The notes below the pieces were generated by a model that searched no databases, was not told the origin of the DNA, and saw only the letters and a program-made list of their open reading frames with translations. A stretch of 54,552 nt of DNA from NCBI RefSeq assembly GCF_000469305.1, contig NZ_KI270979.1, positions 1-54,552 of the forward strand. Reading direction: 5' to 3'. Below, one piece after another: positions 17,524 to 26,056 of the stretch. The first letter of the stretch is position 1. Each line of letters begins with the position of its first letter. Position numbers and translations under genes: made by a program. The DNA is from Faecalitalea cylindroides ATCC 27803. GTDB taxonomy: Bacteria > Bacillota_I > Bacilli_A > Erysipelotrichales > Erysipelotrichaceae.

Positions 17524-17994
17524 CTAATCGAATCGATATGTATATCGATATAGACGATATATAAATAAAATCAAACTTAAAACTATAAATAGAATAAAGA
17601 TATACCCCATCCATGAACATATATTCTTTTGAATCAATAATATAAATGTTACCCATAACATGATCAATTGAATCACTAAATCAATGCTCCAAATAAAATC
17701 AGAAATTACTTTTTGCACCTTATTTGCATTATTATTTGTCACCATTATAGGAAGACGATATTGAAACAATTGAATTGATTCACCTTTGATCACGTGACTC
17801 TTGTTTATTCTAGAAAACAAAAAATGTATTAAAACGCCGAATAGTGGTAAGAAAATCACCTGATATGCAGGAGCATAACCATCTGCTTGTCCTAGTGAAT
17901 TGTAATGCACCACTATATCATTTTGATATATGATCAAGATCATAATCGACATTACTGCAGTTATAAACAATGTACAAAATATCATTTTCTTCAT
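17524..17994 (-). CDS. DUF1648-like membrane protein
   Basis: A 156-residue protein with four predicted helices. After the first helix comes VVHYNSLGQADGYAP, the DUF1648 pattern of a short outside loop (HYN, G-x-x-DG). The DUF1648 domain is often joined to or encoded beside SdpI, as it is here. GAGGTG lies 8 bases before the ATG. The preceding gene in the operon has the same layout and is probably a diverged copy. No catalytic residues are seen. Confidence 0.72.
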   Translation of the reverse strand: MKKMIFCTLFITAVMSIMILIIYQNDIVVHYNSLGQADGYAPAYQVIFLPLFGVLIHFLFSRINKSHVIKGESIQLFQYRLPIMVTNNNANKVQKVISDFIWSIDLVIQLIMLWVTFILLIQKNICSWMGYIFILFIVLSLILFIYRLYRYTYRFD

Positions 17995-18006
17995 GACTTC
18001 TACACC

Positions 18007-18483
18007 TCAGGAAAGTATCGTTTCTTTATGAATCAGATAAACTGTACGAACCATCGCAACCATTATCAATCCTAGACAGCTATACACAAAAACACTGGAG
18101 ATATTTTGTTGAAATAAGACTTGAAAACTTGCCATAAGAATTATGCTTTGAATCAACACATTTACTTGTTCGAATAATTCTTTTCCTCTTTTTTGAATAA
18201 TTTTCCTATTTTTCTCATTATCTAAGACTGCTATCGTTCCTTTAAAAGCCCATACCATTTTTGAACTTGAAAATAGATATACCGGCATATGGGAAAGAAA
18301 ATAATAAATAAAAATTGAAATCATTGGATAGCCGATTGCCAAAAATGGTTTATTAAAATTATTCTCCATAGATACACCATTATAGAAAAGATAAATATCA
18401 TCTGTATAAATCAAATTAATTAATAAAAATATCAAAACATTCAATAAAACTATCGTTAATGCAAGTTTCTTAATCAAAGTCAT
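18007..18483 (-). CDS. Second DUF1648-like membrane protein, probable paralogue
   Basis: About 158 residues and four predicted helices in the same order as the next gene (first helix, short loop with LFYNGVSMENN, helix pair, C-terminal helix). The HYN-type motif is weak here, so the relation rests mainly on length, topology and position. The start is set at the ATG at 18483, which has AGAG 8 bases upstream; an ATG at 18492 is the alternative. Both DUF1648-like genes follow the HAAS gene in the same operon. Function is unknown. Confidence 0.65.
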   Translation of the reverse strand: MTLIKKLALTIVLLNVLIFLLINLIYTDDIYLFYNGVSMENNFNKPFLAIGYPMISIFIYYFLSHMPVYLFSSSKMVWAFKGTIAVLDNEKNRKIIQKRGKELFEQVNVLIQSIILMASFQVLFQQNISSVFVYSCLGLIMVAMVRTVYLIHKETILS

Positions 18484-18494
18484 ATAAATCATCT

Positions 18495-19133
18495 CTATTT
18501 CATATAGAAAGCACTTAGATTCAAATTTTCATCAAAAGCTAAAGTATACGTGATCGCATTGTCTTCATACATTACCGTGATCGAAGCAGCTGCATATTTA
18601 GAAGTCAATGTTGAATTCTCTACATACTGCTCACTTGAAATCTTTAAAAAGGCTCCATGTTTCATCATAGTCATTGTCTCTTTCATTTGTTCTTTAACAG
18701 AATCCTGTTTAAATTCATCAATTCCTATATTGGCAATGGCTTCATAATCATCATTCGATGCATATTCAATCACTTCCATTGCTTTATCATGAACTTCATC
18801 ATAATTAAAATATGTGGAGTCCTTTAACAAAATTGTCGTTGGAATAAACATCTTATAAGCTAGAAAACCAATAGCTACAACAATACATACACCGCAAATC
18901 AAACCAATCCAAAGCTTTTTATGTCTGCCTTTTGTATCCACTTCCAAGTTTTCCATCAATTCATCAGCTAAATCTTTTGGATCGCCGAATCGCATTTCAA
19001 TCTCCTGCCAGCTTTCACCATTTTCTAAAGCTTCATCAATATCCGCACTTAAATCTTCATAAATGCGTTTTTTATCTTTTTTTGAACAGCTCAGATATTT
19101 GATTACTTTATGCAGATATTTTTCTTTATTCAT
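18495..19133 (-). CDS. HAAS-domain membrane protein with DUF3887-like exterior
   Basis: A 212-residue bitopic protein. Residues 1-65 form a HAAS/DUF1700 domain (KKDKKRIYEDLSADIDEALENGESWQEIEMRFGDPKDLADEL), which commonly partners with PadR regulators. One membrane helix (about 72-92) is followed by an exported domain of about 110 residues similar to DUF3887, a small alpha-beta fold. It therefore looks like a sensor that reads an outside signal and controls PadR, which is inference from known PadR-HAAS pairs. It starts 4 bases after the padR stop. Confidence 0.82.
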   Translation of the reverse strand: MNKEKYLHKVIKYLSCSKKDKKRIYEDLSADIDEALENGESWQEIEMRFGDPKDLADELMENLEVDTKGRHKKLWIGLICGVCIVVAIGFLAYKMFIPTTILLKDSTYFNYDEVHDKAMEVIEYASNDDYEAIANIGIDEFKQDSVKEQMKETMTMMKHGAFLKISSEQYVENSTLTSKYAAASITVMYEDNAITYTLAFDENLNLSAFYMK

Positions 19134-19137
19134 ATCC

Positions 19138-19473
19138 TTAATCCTCCATGATCTTTGATACTTCCTTAGAAAAATCTTTCCAAAGAATTTCTAATTCCTT
19201 TAAAACTTCAACACCTTGATCTGTGATTACATAATATTTTTTAGCTAGCTCTTTAGGTTTGTTTACGATCTTTTCACTTTTTACTAAACCATCATCTTCT
19301 AAACGATACAAAATCGGATATAAAGTACCTTCCTTTAATGAGAAATACTTGCTGTTACATAACTGGAGTTTTTGAATCAATTGAAATCCATACATCTTTT
19401 CTTTCGATAAAAGCTTTAATACCAGCATTTCCAATACACCTTTTTTTAATTGTCTTTCATACTTTGGATTCAT
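19138..19473 (-). CDS. PadR-family regulator of the SdpI operon
   Basis: A 111-residue winged-helix repressor with the PadR pattern: KKGVLEMLVLKLLSKEKMYGFQLIQKL at the N-terminus, LKEGTLYPILYRLEDDGLVKSE near residue 45 and KKYYVITDQGVEVLKEL near 80. It heads a unit of six closely spaced genes (PadR, HAAS, two DUF1648-like, DUF3784, SdpI). AGGTGATG precedes the ATG. A perfect palindrome lies 9 bases upstream of the start, where bound repressor would block both transcription and the ribosome site. Confidence 0.9.
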   Translation of the reverse strand: MNPKYERQLKKGVLEMLVLKLLSKEKMYGFQLIQKLQLCNSKYFSLKEGTLYPILYRLEDDGLVKSEKIVNKPKELAKKYYVITDQGVEVLKELEILWKDFSKEVSKIMED

Positions 19474-19482
19474 CGCATCACC

Positions 19483-19501
19483 TACTTAGTATTACTAAGT
19501 A
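19483..19501 (-). promoter_or_regulatory. Palindromic operator of the PadR-SdpI operon
   Basis: TACTTAGTATTACTAAGTA is a perfect inverted repeat with 9-base arms and a 1-base centre. It resembles operators known for PadR proteins of Firmicutes. The adjacent PadR is the probable ligand. Confidence 0.85.
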
Positions 19502-19555
19502 AATTATATGCCTGCTATACCAAAAATCAACAATATCCGTATTAAGATGTTGTAA

Positions 19556-19582
19556 AGAAAAAAGCCCTGCATTCAGGGCTTA
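19556..19582 (-). terminator. Terminator overlapping the mutY stop
   Basis: On the minus strand AAGCCCTG and CAGGGCTT pair and a T-run follows; the UGA stop of mutY is inside the hairpin, proof that UGA ends genes here. Confidence 0.88.
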
Positions 19583-20562
19583 TACTTAACTAATTTTCTA
19601 TCAATAATTTCATCTAAAAACGGTTTGAAAGCACTAGGTATTGCGTATTTTTCAACAATCTGATCAAGGGTGTAAAAACATGTATCTACGCATGAATCTA
19701 CATAGACAACCTTGGCATCCATTTTCCATGTTACATGTGAAAAGATATGTGAATATGGATTTAAACGTATTTCTTTTATAATGTTTTCCGGTTCTGTTTC
19801 ATCAAAACCATATAATCCATGCAACAGGCCTTTTTCTTCTCTTTTCTTCAAATGAATCTTCTCGTCACACACCCAAATAAAAATTTGTTTTTCAAGACAA
19901 GGTCTTCCCTTTTTTGGCGGTGTGACAGGAAGAGATGAAGGATCTTTTGCTTCGCATTCATTTTGTAACGGACATTTGTCACAACGCGGATTTTGTGGAA
20001 TACAAATCAAAGCTCCCAACTCCATCAAAGCTTGATTATAATCACTGATATATTCTGAGCCTGGTAAACTTTCATTCACAAGTTTTTCGATTTTCTTCTT
20101 TGTACTAGAAAGTGTTACATCTTCATGAATATCATATAATCTAGAAAAGACACGAATGACATTTCCATCAATTGCACTGACATTTTCATCATACGCAATT
20201 GAAGCTATTGCGCCTGCTGTATAAGGACCGATTCCCGGAAGTTTAACTAATTCTTCTTTGGATCCTGGCAGTTTTCCATCGTATCTTTCCATACATTCAA
20301 TAGCGCTCTTCTTTAAATTTCGACACCTGGAATAATATCCTAAGCCTTGCCACATTTTATGAAGTTCTTCATCATCAGCATTGGCTAATGATTTGACATC
20401 CGGATATTTTTCAATAAACCGATCATAGTAAGGAAGCATTGCTTCAATACGAGTCTGTTGAGCCATGATCTCACTGATCCAGATTCGATACGGATCTTTA
20501 TCCTTTCGAAATGGTAGTTCTCTTTTATTTACATCATACCAACTTAATAATTCACGTATCAT
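19573..20562 (-). CDS. mutY: A/G-specific adenine DNA glycosylase MutY
   Basis: MutY removes adenine mispaired with 8-oxoguanine. The 329 residues hold the catalytic Glu in ISEIMAQQTRIEAML (near residue 30), the helix-hairpin-helix LPGIGPYTAGAIASIAY with the catalytic Asp in AIDGNVIRVFSRL (near 110-135), and the iron-sulfur cysteines CIPQNPRCDKCPLQNEC (near 187-203). A shorter NUDIX-like C-terminal domain follows. The start at 20562 has no clear ribosome site and follows the manA terminator within a few bases, so expression may depend on read-through or a promoter inside manA. Confidence 0.95.
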   Translation of the reverse strand: MIRELLSWYDVNKRELPFRKDKDPYRIWISEIMAQQTRIEAMLPYYDRFIEKYPDVKSLANADDEELHKMWQGLGYYSRCRNLKKSAIECMERYDGKLPGSKEELVKLPGIGPYTAGAIASIAYDENVSAIDGNVIRVFSRLYDIHEDVTLSSTKKKIEKLVNESLPGSEYISDYNQALMELGALICIPQNPRCDKCPLQNECEAKDPSSLPVTPPKKGRPCLEKQIFIWVCDEKIHLKKREEKGLLHGLYGFDETEPENIIKEIRLNPYSHIFSHVTWKMDAKVVYVDSCVDTCFYTLDQIVEKYAIPSAFKPFLDEIIDRKLVKYKP

Positions 20563-20565
20563 TTC

Positions 20566-20591
20566 TAAAAAAACAGGGTATTAAACCCTGC
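20566..20591 (-). terminator. Terminator overlapping the manA stop
   Basis: On the minus strand CAGGGT and ACCCTG pair around TTAAT, followed by seven T residues. The manA UAA is in the loop, and the mutY start follows directly. Confidence 0.85.
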
Positions 20592-21543
20592 TGTAGATCC
20601 ATTGACAATTTCCAGTGATCTTAACTTCACCACTGTTAGCTGCAATGAAAATTGAATCTCCTTTCGCAAAAGTGAGTGTTTCACCATTATTTTCGATTGT
20701 GCCAGCGCCTTCAAGAACTACGATTGATCCAAAACTTTCTTTATCTACGTTCAATGTCGTTGAACCATTTAATGTTGTTTCGTATGTTGTAAATAAATCA
20801 CATGTTGCTAACATGACAGTCTTTGCATCTCCATTTGTTGTTTGAGGACCACATGGCTTGAAGTCTGATTCAATTGGAGATAGATTAGAAACATCAATTG
20901 CTTTTTCAATATGAAGTTCACGAGGTTTTCCATCCTTGCCAACACGTCCATAATCGAATACACGATATGTTGTATTTGAATTCTGTTGAATTTCACAAAT
21001 CTGGATACCTGCCCCAATCGCATGGATCGTACCAGCTTTGATGAAGAACACATCACCTTTATGAACTGGAACTTTTTTTAAGATTTCCAATAATGTTCCA
21101 TCTTGAATGCGACGAGCAAACTCTTCTTTTGTCACTTCTTTGTTTACACCAAAATAAAGAGAAGCGCCTTCTTCACAATCCAATACGTACCACATTTCTG
21201 TTTTTCCGTATTCTTTTTCAACACGTAATGCATACTCATTATCCGGATGAACCTGAATAGATAATGGTTGTTTCGCATCAATGAATTTGATCAAAATTGG
21301 GAAAAATTCAAATGCATTCCCCTTTGTCCCAAGACAATCTTTGCCTAAGGCATTAACGTATTCAGATAATTTCATTCCTGCATAAGGTCCAGTAGTTACC
21401 ACACTTTCACCATCTGGATGTGTAGAAAGCTCCCAACTTTCTGCCACGATATCTAAATCTGTTTTCTTTCCATAAGACTCTTTTAATTTTGTTCCACCCC
21501 ATAAATAATCTTTAAAAGCTGGAGCCAATTTAACGATAGCCAT
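20581..21543 (-). CDS. manA: Mannose-6-phosphate isomerase, class I
   Basis: This zinc enzyme interconverts mannose 6-phosphate and fructose 6-phosphate in the cytoplasm. The 320 residues match the short Firmicutes form. The zinc ligands are in the cupin core: QVHPDNEYA (Gln and His, near 100), EMWYVLD (Glu, near 117) and KAGTIHAIGAG (His, near 174); YRVFDYGRVGKDGKPRELH is a further signature. It is divergent from the nitrilase gene. A GGAGAGA site precedes the ATG. Mannose-type sugar use is implied, but no PTS genes are in the window. Confidence 0.95.
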   Translation of the reverse strand: MAIVKLAPAFKDYLWGGTKLKESYGKKTDLDIVAESWELSTHPDGESVVTTGPYAGMKLSEYVNALGKDCLGTKGNAFEFFPILIKFIDAKQPLSIQVHPDNEYALRVEKEYGKTEMWYVLDCEEGASLYFGVNKEVTKEEFARRIQDGTLLEILKKVPVHKGDVFFIKAGTIHAIGAGIQICEIQQNSNTTYRVFDYGRVGKDGKPRELHIEKAIDVSNLSPIESDFKPCGPQTTNGDAKTVMLATCDLFTTYETTLNGSTTLNVDKESFGSIVVLEGAGTIENNGETLTFAKGDSIFIAANSGEVKITGNCQWIYSRV

Positions 21544-21576
21544 AATATCTCTCCTTTGCTGACTACTGATATAGTT

Positions 21577-21609
21577 ATTATAGTAAAAAAGTAATAGTTT
21601 TGCTATAAT
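21577..21609. promoter_or_regulatory. Divergent promoters of manA and the nitrilase gene
   Basis: Mirror-image boxes ATTATAG (21577-21583) and CTATAAT (21603-21609) give a -10 site on each strand. The plus-strand one is extended (TGCTATAAT). The -35 boxes are weak. Confidence 0.55.
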
Positions 21610-21650
21610 GATGATACGAAAATCGTAGATTTTTAAAAGTTGGAATAAAT

Positions 21651-22469
21651 ATGAAAATAGGTATCATACAAGTGAAAGTCAGCTCTGATATAAAGGCAAA
21701 CCTTTCCTTTGTCGCAAAACACATACAATCATGCATAAAAGAACATGCTGAAATCATTGTTTTAAATGAAATGTGGAATGCGCCCTACGATAATGAACAA
21801 ATCTTGCTGTCTTACAAAACACATGACAAATGCTATCAACTGTTACAGGAAGAATCTAGAAAACACCAGATCATTATCATAGGAGGCACGATTGCCAGAA
21901 AAGAAAACAATAAGATTTACAATACATGTCATATTTTTGAAAATGGAAAGCACATTTGTCAATATGATAAGATGCATCTATTTGAAGTAAATATCGAAGG
22001 ACATAAGCTTTACAGCGAAAGCGAAGTGTTCACTCCAGGAAATTCAATCAAAACATTTGATACCAAATACGGACGATTTGGTATCTTAGTATGCTATGAC
22101 ATTCGTTTCCCTGAAGAGACAAGATTACTGGCAATGAAGCAGGCAAAAGTGATTTTTTGCCCTGCCGCTTTTAACGAAAGTGTAGGAAAAGCACATTGGC
22201 AACCGCTTTTACAGACAAGAGCAATGGAAAATCAAGTCTTCATCGTCGGGGCAAATCCCCAGCATTATGTTTATAAACAATTTAAATCATATGGACACTC
22301 TTTGATTTGTGATCCATTTGGAAAAGTATTGATCGATGCCAACCAAAATGATTACATCGTCTATGATATTGATCTAGCCATGATCGATAAAATTCGTAAG
22401 CGAATGCCATTTTGGAAGATTCGTCGAAAAGATATCTATGATTTAGTAGAAAAGGAACCAAAACAATGA
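21651..22469 (+). CDS. Nitrilase-superfamily amidohydrolase
   Basis: A 272-residue carbon-nitrogen hydrolase. The catalytic triad is visible: Glu in VLNEMWNAPY (near 40), Lys in YDKMHLF (near 112) and Cys in GILVCYDIRFPE (near 147). The sequence is closest to omega-amidase and Nit2-type enzymes, which release ammonia from alpha-ketoglutaramate-like substrates. Other small amides are possible. Its stop overlaps the start of the next gene by 4 bases, so the two hydrolases are translated together. The ribosome site (TTGGAA) is weak, but the extended -10 promoter is good. Confidence 0.9.
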   Translation: MKIGIIQVKVSSDIKANLSFVAKHIQSCIKEHAEIIVLNEMWNAPYDNEQILLSYKTHDKCYQLLQEESRKHQIIIIGGTIARKENNKIYNTCHIFENGKHICQYDKMHLFEVNIEGHKLYSESEVFTPGNSIKTFDTKYGRFGILVCYDIRFPEETRLLAMKQAKVIFCPAAFNESVGKAHWQPLLQTRAMENQVFIVGANPQHYVYKQFKSYGHSLICDPFGKVLIDANQNDYIVYDIDLAMIDKIRKRMPFWKIRRKDIYDLVEKEPKQ

Positions 22470-23431
22470 AAGAAATCAACATTACAGACATCGAAGGTTT
22501 TCAAGTAGGACATGCTCAGGATGATACAAACGCCACAGGATGTACAGTCATCATTTCAAAAGAAGGAGCCGTTGCTGGAGTTGACGTTCGAGGAGGTGGA
22601 CCTGCAACTCGTGAAACAGATTTATTAAATCCTAAAAATATGGTTGAAGAAGTCCATGCAGTTGTATTAAGTGGAGGAAGTGCCTTTGGTCTGGAATCAA
22701 GCAGTGGTGTCATGCAATATCTTAGTGAGCATGATATAGGATTTGCAATGAAAGGAATCACCATTCCTATTGTATGTCAAGCAAGTTTATTTGACTGTAG
22801 CGTAGCAAATCCAAAGGCATACCCAGATAAAGAAATGGGTTATCAAGCATGTATCAACGCAGAAAAAAACATGCCGGAACAAGGCAATGTAGGAGCCGGA
22901 ACAGGAGCTAGTGTGGGTAAATTTTTAGGATTTGATAAAGCCATGAAAACCGGTCTAGGTTATGCTGCATATCAAGTACACGATTTAAAAGTAGGTGCGA
23001 TCGTTGCATTAAACGCATGCGGTGACATTTATTTTCCTAATTCTGATAAGAGAATTGCTGGAATCTATGATCAAGAAAACAATCTAGAAATCAATTCTGA
23101 AGAAGCCATTTTAGAAATGTATGAAAAGATCATGAAAGATCCAATGGCTAATACAACTATCAGTTGCATCATTACAAACGCTGATCTAACCAAAGCGCAA
23201 ATGAATAAAGTTGCCAGTGTTGCCCATAATGGCTATGCTCATTGCATTCGCCCAGTACATACATCTAATGATGGAGATACGATTTTTGCCTTAGGCTCTA
23301 AAAAAGTAAAAGCAGATCCTGATGTTGTCGGTATTATGGCTACTAAAGCCATTGAAATGGCAATCGTAAATGCTGCTACCAAAGCCAAAGCGGCATACGG
23401 ACTAACAAGCTATATGAAATTACACAAGTAA
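22466..23431 (+). CDS. P1-family (DmpA-type) peptidase
   Basis: P1 peptidases are self-processing N-terminal nucleophile aminopeptidases. The 321-residue protein shows DIEGFQVGHAQDDTNATGCTV at the start, VDVRGGGPATRETDLL near 38, LSGGSAFGLESSSGVM near 68, VGAGTGASVGK near 140, and the C-terminal HNGYAHCIRPVHTSNDGDT near 255, all family signatures. The cleavage-site residue cannot be fixed with certainty. It probably trims small peptides or D-amino-acid esters and amides. It is coupled to the nitrilase gene by a 4-base overlap and ends at a terminator. Confidence 0.9.
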   Translation: MKEINITDIEGFQVGHAQDDTNATGCTVIISKEGAVAGVDVRGGGPATRETDLLNPKNMVEEVHAVVLSGGSAFGLESSSGVMQYLSEHDIGFAMKGITIPIVCQASLFDCSVANPKAYPDKEMGYQACINAEKNMPEQGNVGAGTGASVGKFLGFDKAMKTGLGYAAYQVHDLKVGAIVALNACGDIYFPNSDKRIAGIYDQENNLEINSEEAILEMYEKIMKDPMANTTISCIITNADLTKAQMNKVASVAHNGYAHCIRPVHTSNDGDTIFALGSKKVKADPDVVGIMATKAIEMAIVNAATKAKAAYGLTSYMKLHK

Positions 23432-23434
23432 CCA

Positions 23435-23466
23435 GATCATATCCAAGTGATATGATCTTTTTCATA
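23435..23466 (+). terminator. Terminator of the nitrilase-P1 operon
   Basis: Perfect 10-base arms AGATCATATC and GATATGATCT around a 5-base loop, followed by a T-run. Confidence 0.88.
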
Positions 23467-23498
23467 TAAAAAAAGAAGAAGATCAATCATCTTCTTCT
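23467..23498 (-). terminator. Terminator of the metG operon
   Basis: On the minus strand AGAAGAAGAT and ATCTTCTTCT pair and seven T residues follow; the stop of the small membrane gene is in the loop. Confidence 0.85.
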
Positions 23499-23671
23499 AA
23501 TTCATCGATCAACTTTTTTATTAGGATCGTTCGAGCGATACCAAAGATAAATACACCAGCCCCAATGATCATCAAAGCTGTATGATTCACGAAGAATCCA
23601 AATACCGCAATTACAATACCTAACCCAGCAAGCTGTATCTGTTTAAATAAAGCTTTTTGTTTATCATTCAT
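23483..23671 (-). CDS. Small membrane protein after metG
   Basis: A 62-residue protein with two helices (about 12-29 and 32-50) and an acidic C-terminus (DELEEDD). It starts 2 bases after the metG stop, so it is expressed with the methionyl-tRNA synthetase under T-box control. I do not recognise a named family; similar short two-helix proteins are common in Firmicutes. The tight spacing and hydrophobic pattern support a real gene, but no function can be given. Confidence 0.72.
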   Translation of the reverse strand: MNDKQKALFKQIQLAGLGIVIAVFGFFVNHTALMIIGAGVFIFGIARTILIKKLIDELEEDD

Positions 23672-23673
23672 GA

Positions 23674-25602
23674 TTAAGAAACTTTAGATCCATTCTTCAC
23701 TTCTTTTTCAATTGTTAAAAATGAAAGCTCTTTATCATTCGTTGCACAAAGAATCATACCATTAGACTCTACGCCTCTAAGATTTACTGGTTTTAGATTT
23801 GTTGCCACAACAACCTGCTTACCAATTAAATCTTCTGGTTTATAGTATTTGGCAATACCGCTGACAACCTGACGAACTTCATTTCCTAGATCAATCTGTT
23901 CAACCAATAAGCGGTCTGCCTTAGGATGTGGTTTACAATCCACGATTGTACCAATCTTCATTTCAACTTTGGCAAAATCATCGATCGTAATCAAGTTTTC
24001 TTCTTTCTCATTTTCTTCTTTTGCTTTTTCTTCTTTTTCCTTCGCTAGTTTTTCCATAAAATCTTTTTCATCAATACGTGCAAACAAAACTTCTGGTTTC
24101 TTTACCACTTGAATTCCAGTTTCCAATTGACCAAATGTATCAATAGAATCAAAGTCGCGTTTAGAAGTATTAAGATAATCCAAGATTTTCTGACTTGTTT
24201 CAGGCAGGAAACTTTCCAAAAGAACAGCACTGATTCGAATAGATTCCAACAAGTTATATAATACTGTCGCAAGACGATCTTTCTTACTTTCTTCCTTAGC
24301 CAAAGCCCAAGGCATTGTTTCATCGATATATTTATTTGTTCTTCTTAATAATGTAAAGATTTCATCTAAAGCATCACCAACACGGAATTGTTCCATCTTC
24401 GATTCTACTTTTGATTTTGTGCTTTCAGCTAAAGAAATCAACTCTTCATCCACAGCTTCTTTTACCTGTGGATTTGTGATCATTCCGCCAAAATATTTAT
24501 TTGACATGGCGATCGTACGAGATACTAAGTTTCCAAGGATATTGGCTAGATCTGAATTGATACGCTCTACTACAAGTTCCCAGGTAATTGTTCCATCCTG
24601 AGCAAAAGGCATTTCATGCAAACAATAGTAGCGAACTGCATCGACACCAAAGTGTTCTACTAAATCTTCTGCGTAAATTACATTACCTTTTGATTTAGAC
24701 ATTTTTCCATCACCAATTAATAACCATGGATGCCCGAAGATTTTCTTAGGTAAAGGTAGATCCAAAGCCATTAAAATAATTGGCCAATAAATCGTATGGA
24801 AACGCAAGATATCTTTTCCAATGATATGTGTTCCTGGCCAGTATTTGTGGAATTTTTCATCACTTTCACCAAGAGCATCATATCCAAGTGTCGTGATATA
24901 GTTGCTTAGAGCATCGATCCAAACATAAACAACATGTTTATCATCAAAATCCACTGGAACACCCCAGCTGAATGAAGTACGAGATACACAAAGATCTTGC
25001 AGCCCTGGACGCAAGAAGTTATTTAACATCTCATTTTTACGAGATTCTGGCTGAATAAAATCCGGATGATCTTCAATATATTGGATCAAACGATCTGCAT
25101 ATTTTTGCATATTAAAGAAGTAGGCTTCTTCTTTGGCTTTTTTTACAGGACGACCGCAGTCCGGACATTTTCCATCAACCAATTGAGATTCAGTCCAGAA
25201 ACTTTCACAAGGAGTACAATACCAGCCTTCATATTCTCCTTTATAAATATCTCCTTGCTCATAAAGACGTTTAAAGATTCTCTGTACCTGTTTTACATGA
25301 TAATCATCTGTAGTACGTACAAAATAGTCATAACTTGTATTCATCAGATCCCAGTTTGATTTAATTTGAGCTGCTACTTTATCTACGAATTCCTGAGGAC
25401 TTACACCTGCTTCACGCGCTTTTTCTTCGATCTTGATACCATGCTCATCTGTACCTGTCTGGAAGAAAACATCATATCCCTGTGCTCTTTTAAATCGAGC
25501 AATAGAATCGCTCAAAATAATTTCATAAGTATTCCCAATGTGTGGGCGTCCAGAAGTATAGGCAATTGCCGTTGTTAAATAAAATGGTTCTTTCTTACAC
25601 AT
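23674..25602 (-). CDS. metG: Methionyl-tRNA synthetase
   Basis: MetG charges tRNA-Met. The 642 residues comprise a class I catalytic core with the HIGH-like motif PHIGNTYE (near 20), the zinc knuckle CTPCESFW...CPDCG (near 127-147), the KMSKS motif (near 300), an anticodon-binding helical domain, an acidic and lysine-rich linker, and a C-terminal tRNA-binding OB domain starting with IDDFAKVEMKIGTI (near 540). This is the usual Firmicutes form. AGAAAGGAA precedes the ATG. A T-box leader lies directly upstream. Confidence 0.97.
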   Translation of the reverse strand: MCKKEPFYLTTAIAYTSGRPHIGNTYEIILSDSIARFKRAQGYDVFFQTGTDEHGIKIEEKAREAGVSPQEFVDKVAAQIKSNWDLMNTSYDYFVRTTDDYHVKQVQRIFKRLYEQGDIYKGEYEGWYCTPCESFWTESQLVDGKCPDCGRPVKKAKEEAYFFNMQKYADRLIQYIEDHPDFIQPESRKNEMLNNFLRPGLQDLCVSRTSFSWGVPVDFDDKHVVYVWIDALSNYITTLGYDALGESDEKFHKYWPGTHIIGKDILRFHTIYWPIILMALDLPLPKKIFGHPWLLIGDGKMSKSKGNVIYAEDLVEHFGVDAVRYYCLHEMPFAQDGTITWELVVERINSDLANILGNLVSRTIAMSNKYFGGMITNPQVKEAVDEELISLAESTKSKVESKMEQFRVGDALDEIFTLLRRTNKYIDETMPWALAKEESKKDRLATVLYNLLESIRISAVLLESFLPETSQKILDYLNTSKRDFDSIDTFGQLETGIQVVKKPEVLFARIDEKDFMEKLAKEKEEKAKEENEKEENLITIDDFAKVEMKIGTIVDCKPHPKADRLLVEQIDLGNEVRQVVSGIAKYYKPEDLIGKQVVVATNLKPVNLRGVESNGMILCATNDKELSFLTIEKEVKNGSKVS

Positions 25603-25619
25603 AATTTCATTTCCTTTCT

Positions 25620-25850
25620 ATAAAAAAAGCTTCCATCAAAGGACGAAAGCTTTTCGTGGTACCACCTTAGTTTGTGCACAATGCACCTCAATTCGATAAC
25701 GCCGAAATACGTCCCTTTCTAAACTTACGTCTCAAAAGAGAAACTCCAAGACCATCTTCATATCTGCTATGCTGCGAAATTTCACCATACAATCGCTCTC
25801 TTTGAAACAATCACAAGATACTACTCTTCTTTTCACTGTTTTATGCATGT
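25620..25850 (-). promoter_or_regulatory. T-box leader of metG (Met specifier)
   Basis: On the minus strand the T-box core AAGGTGGTACCACG is followed by a terminator hairpin with a T-run ending at about 25621. In stem I the segment GAAGATGGTCTTGGAG has AUG in the specifier position, just before the conserved TTGGAG. Uncharged tRNA-Met would pair there and with the UGGU bulge to favour antitermination. The 291-base gap is filled by this leader and the upstream end of the next gene. Confidence 0.93.
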
Positions 25851-25893
25851 ATTATACGATAACACCGACATTTTGAGCAAGTTAAATCGTATT

Positions 25894-26052
25894 CTAGTAA
25901 CGTAAAATAAAGTAGATAACGTATACCCAGCTCAATAAACCATGAAAAATGGCCCATCCGACAGATTTCCATGTCGTATAACTAATGACCATAGCTAATG
26001 CACTGCCAAACGTGATTCCTGTTTTTACAGCATTTTGTTTTTTATCACTCAT
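25894..26052 (-). CDS. 52-residue membrane micro-protein coupled to the P-type ATPase
   Basis: This short gene starts at an ATG only 4 bases after the ATPase stop, and the end of the ATPase gene (AGAGG) serves as its ribosome site. The protein begins MSDKKQNAVKTGIT and has two hydrophobic stretches (about 13-25 and 32-50) around TTWKS. The ending (W-A-I-x-H-G, then SWVYVIYF) resembles a small uncharacterised family I recall from other bacteria, but I cannot name it. The position suggests that it works with the cation pump. It ends just before the metG leader. Confidence 0.72.
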   Translation of the reverse strand: MSDKKQNAVKTGITFGSALAMVISYTTWKSVGWAIFHGLLSWVYVIYFILRY

Positions 26053-26056
26053 ATCT

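Noticed and set aside
18495-19473. PadR and HAAS genes as a toxin-antitoxin pair
   Set aside because: The HAAS protein has a membrane sensor layout and known PadR links; no toxin-like features are present.
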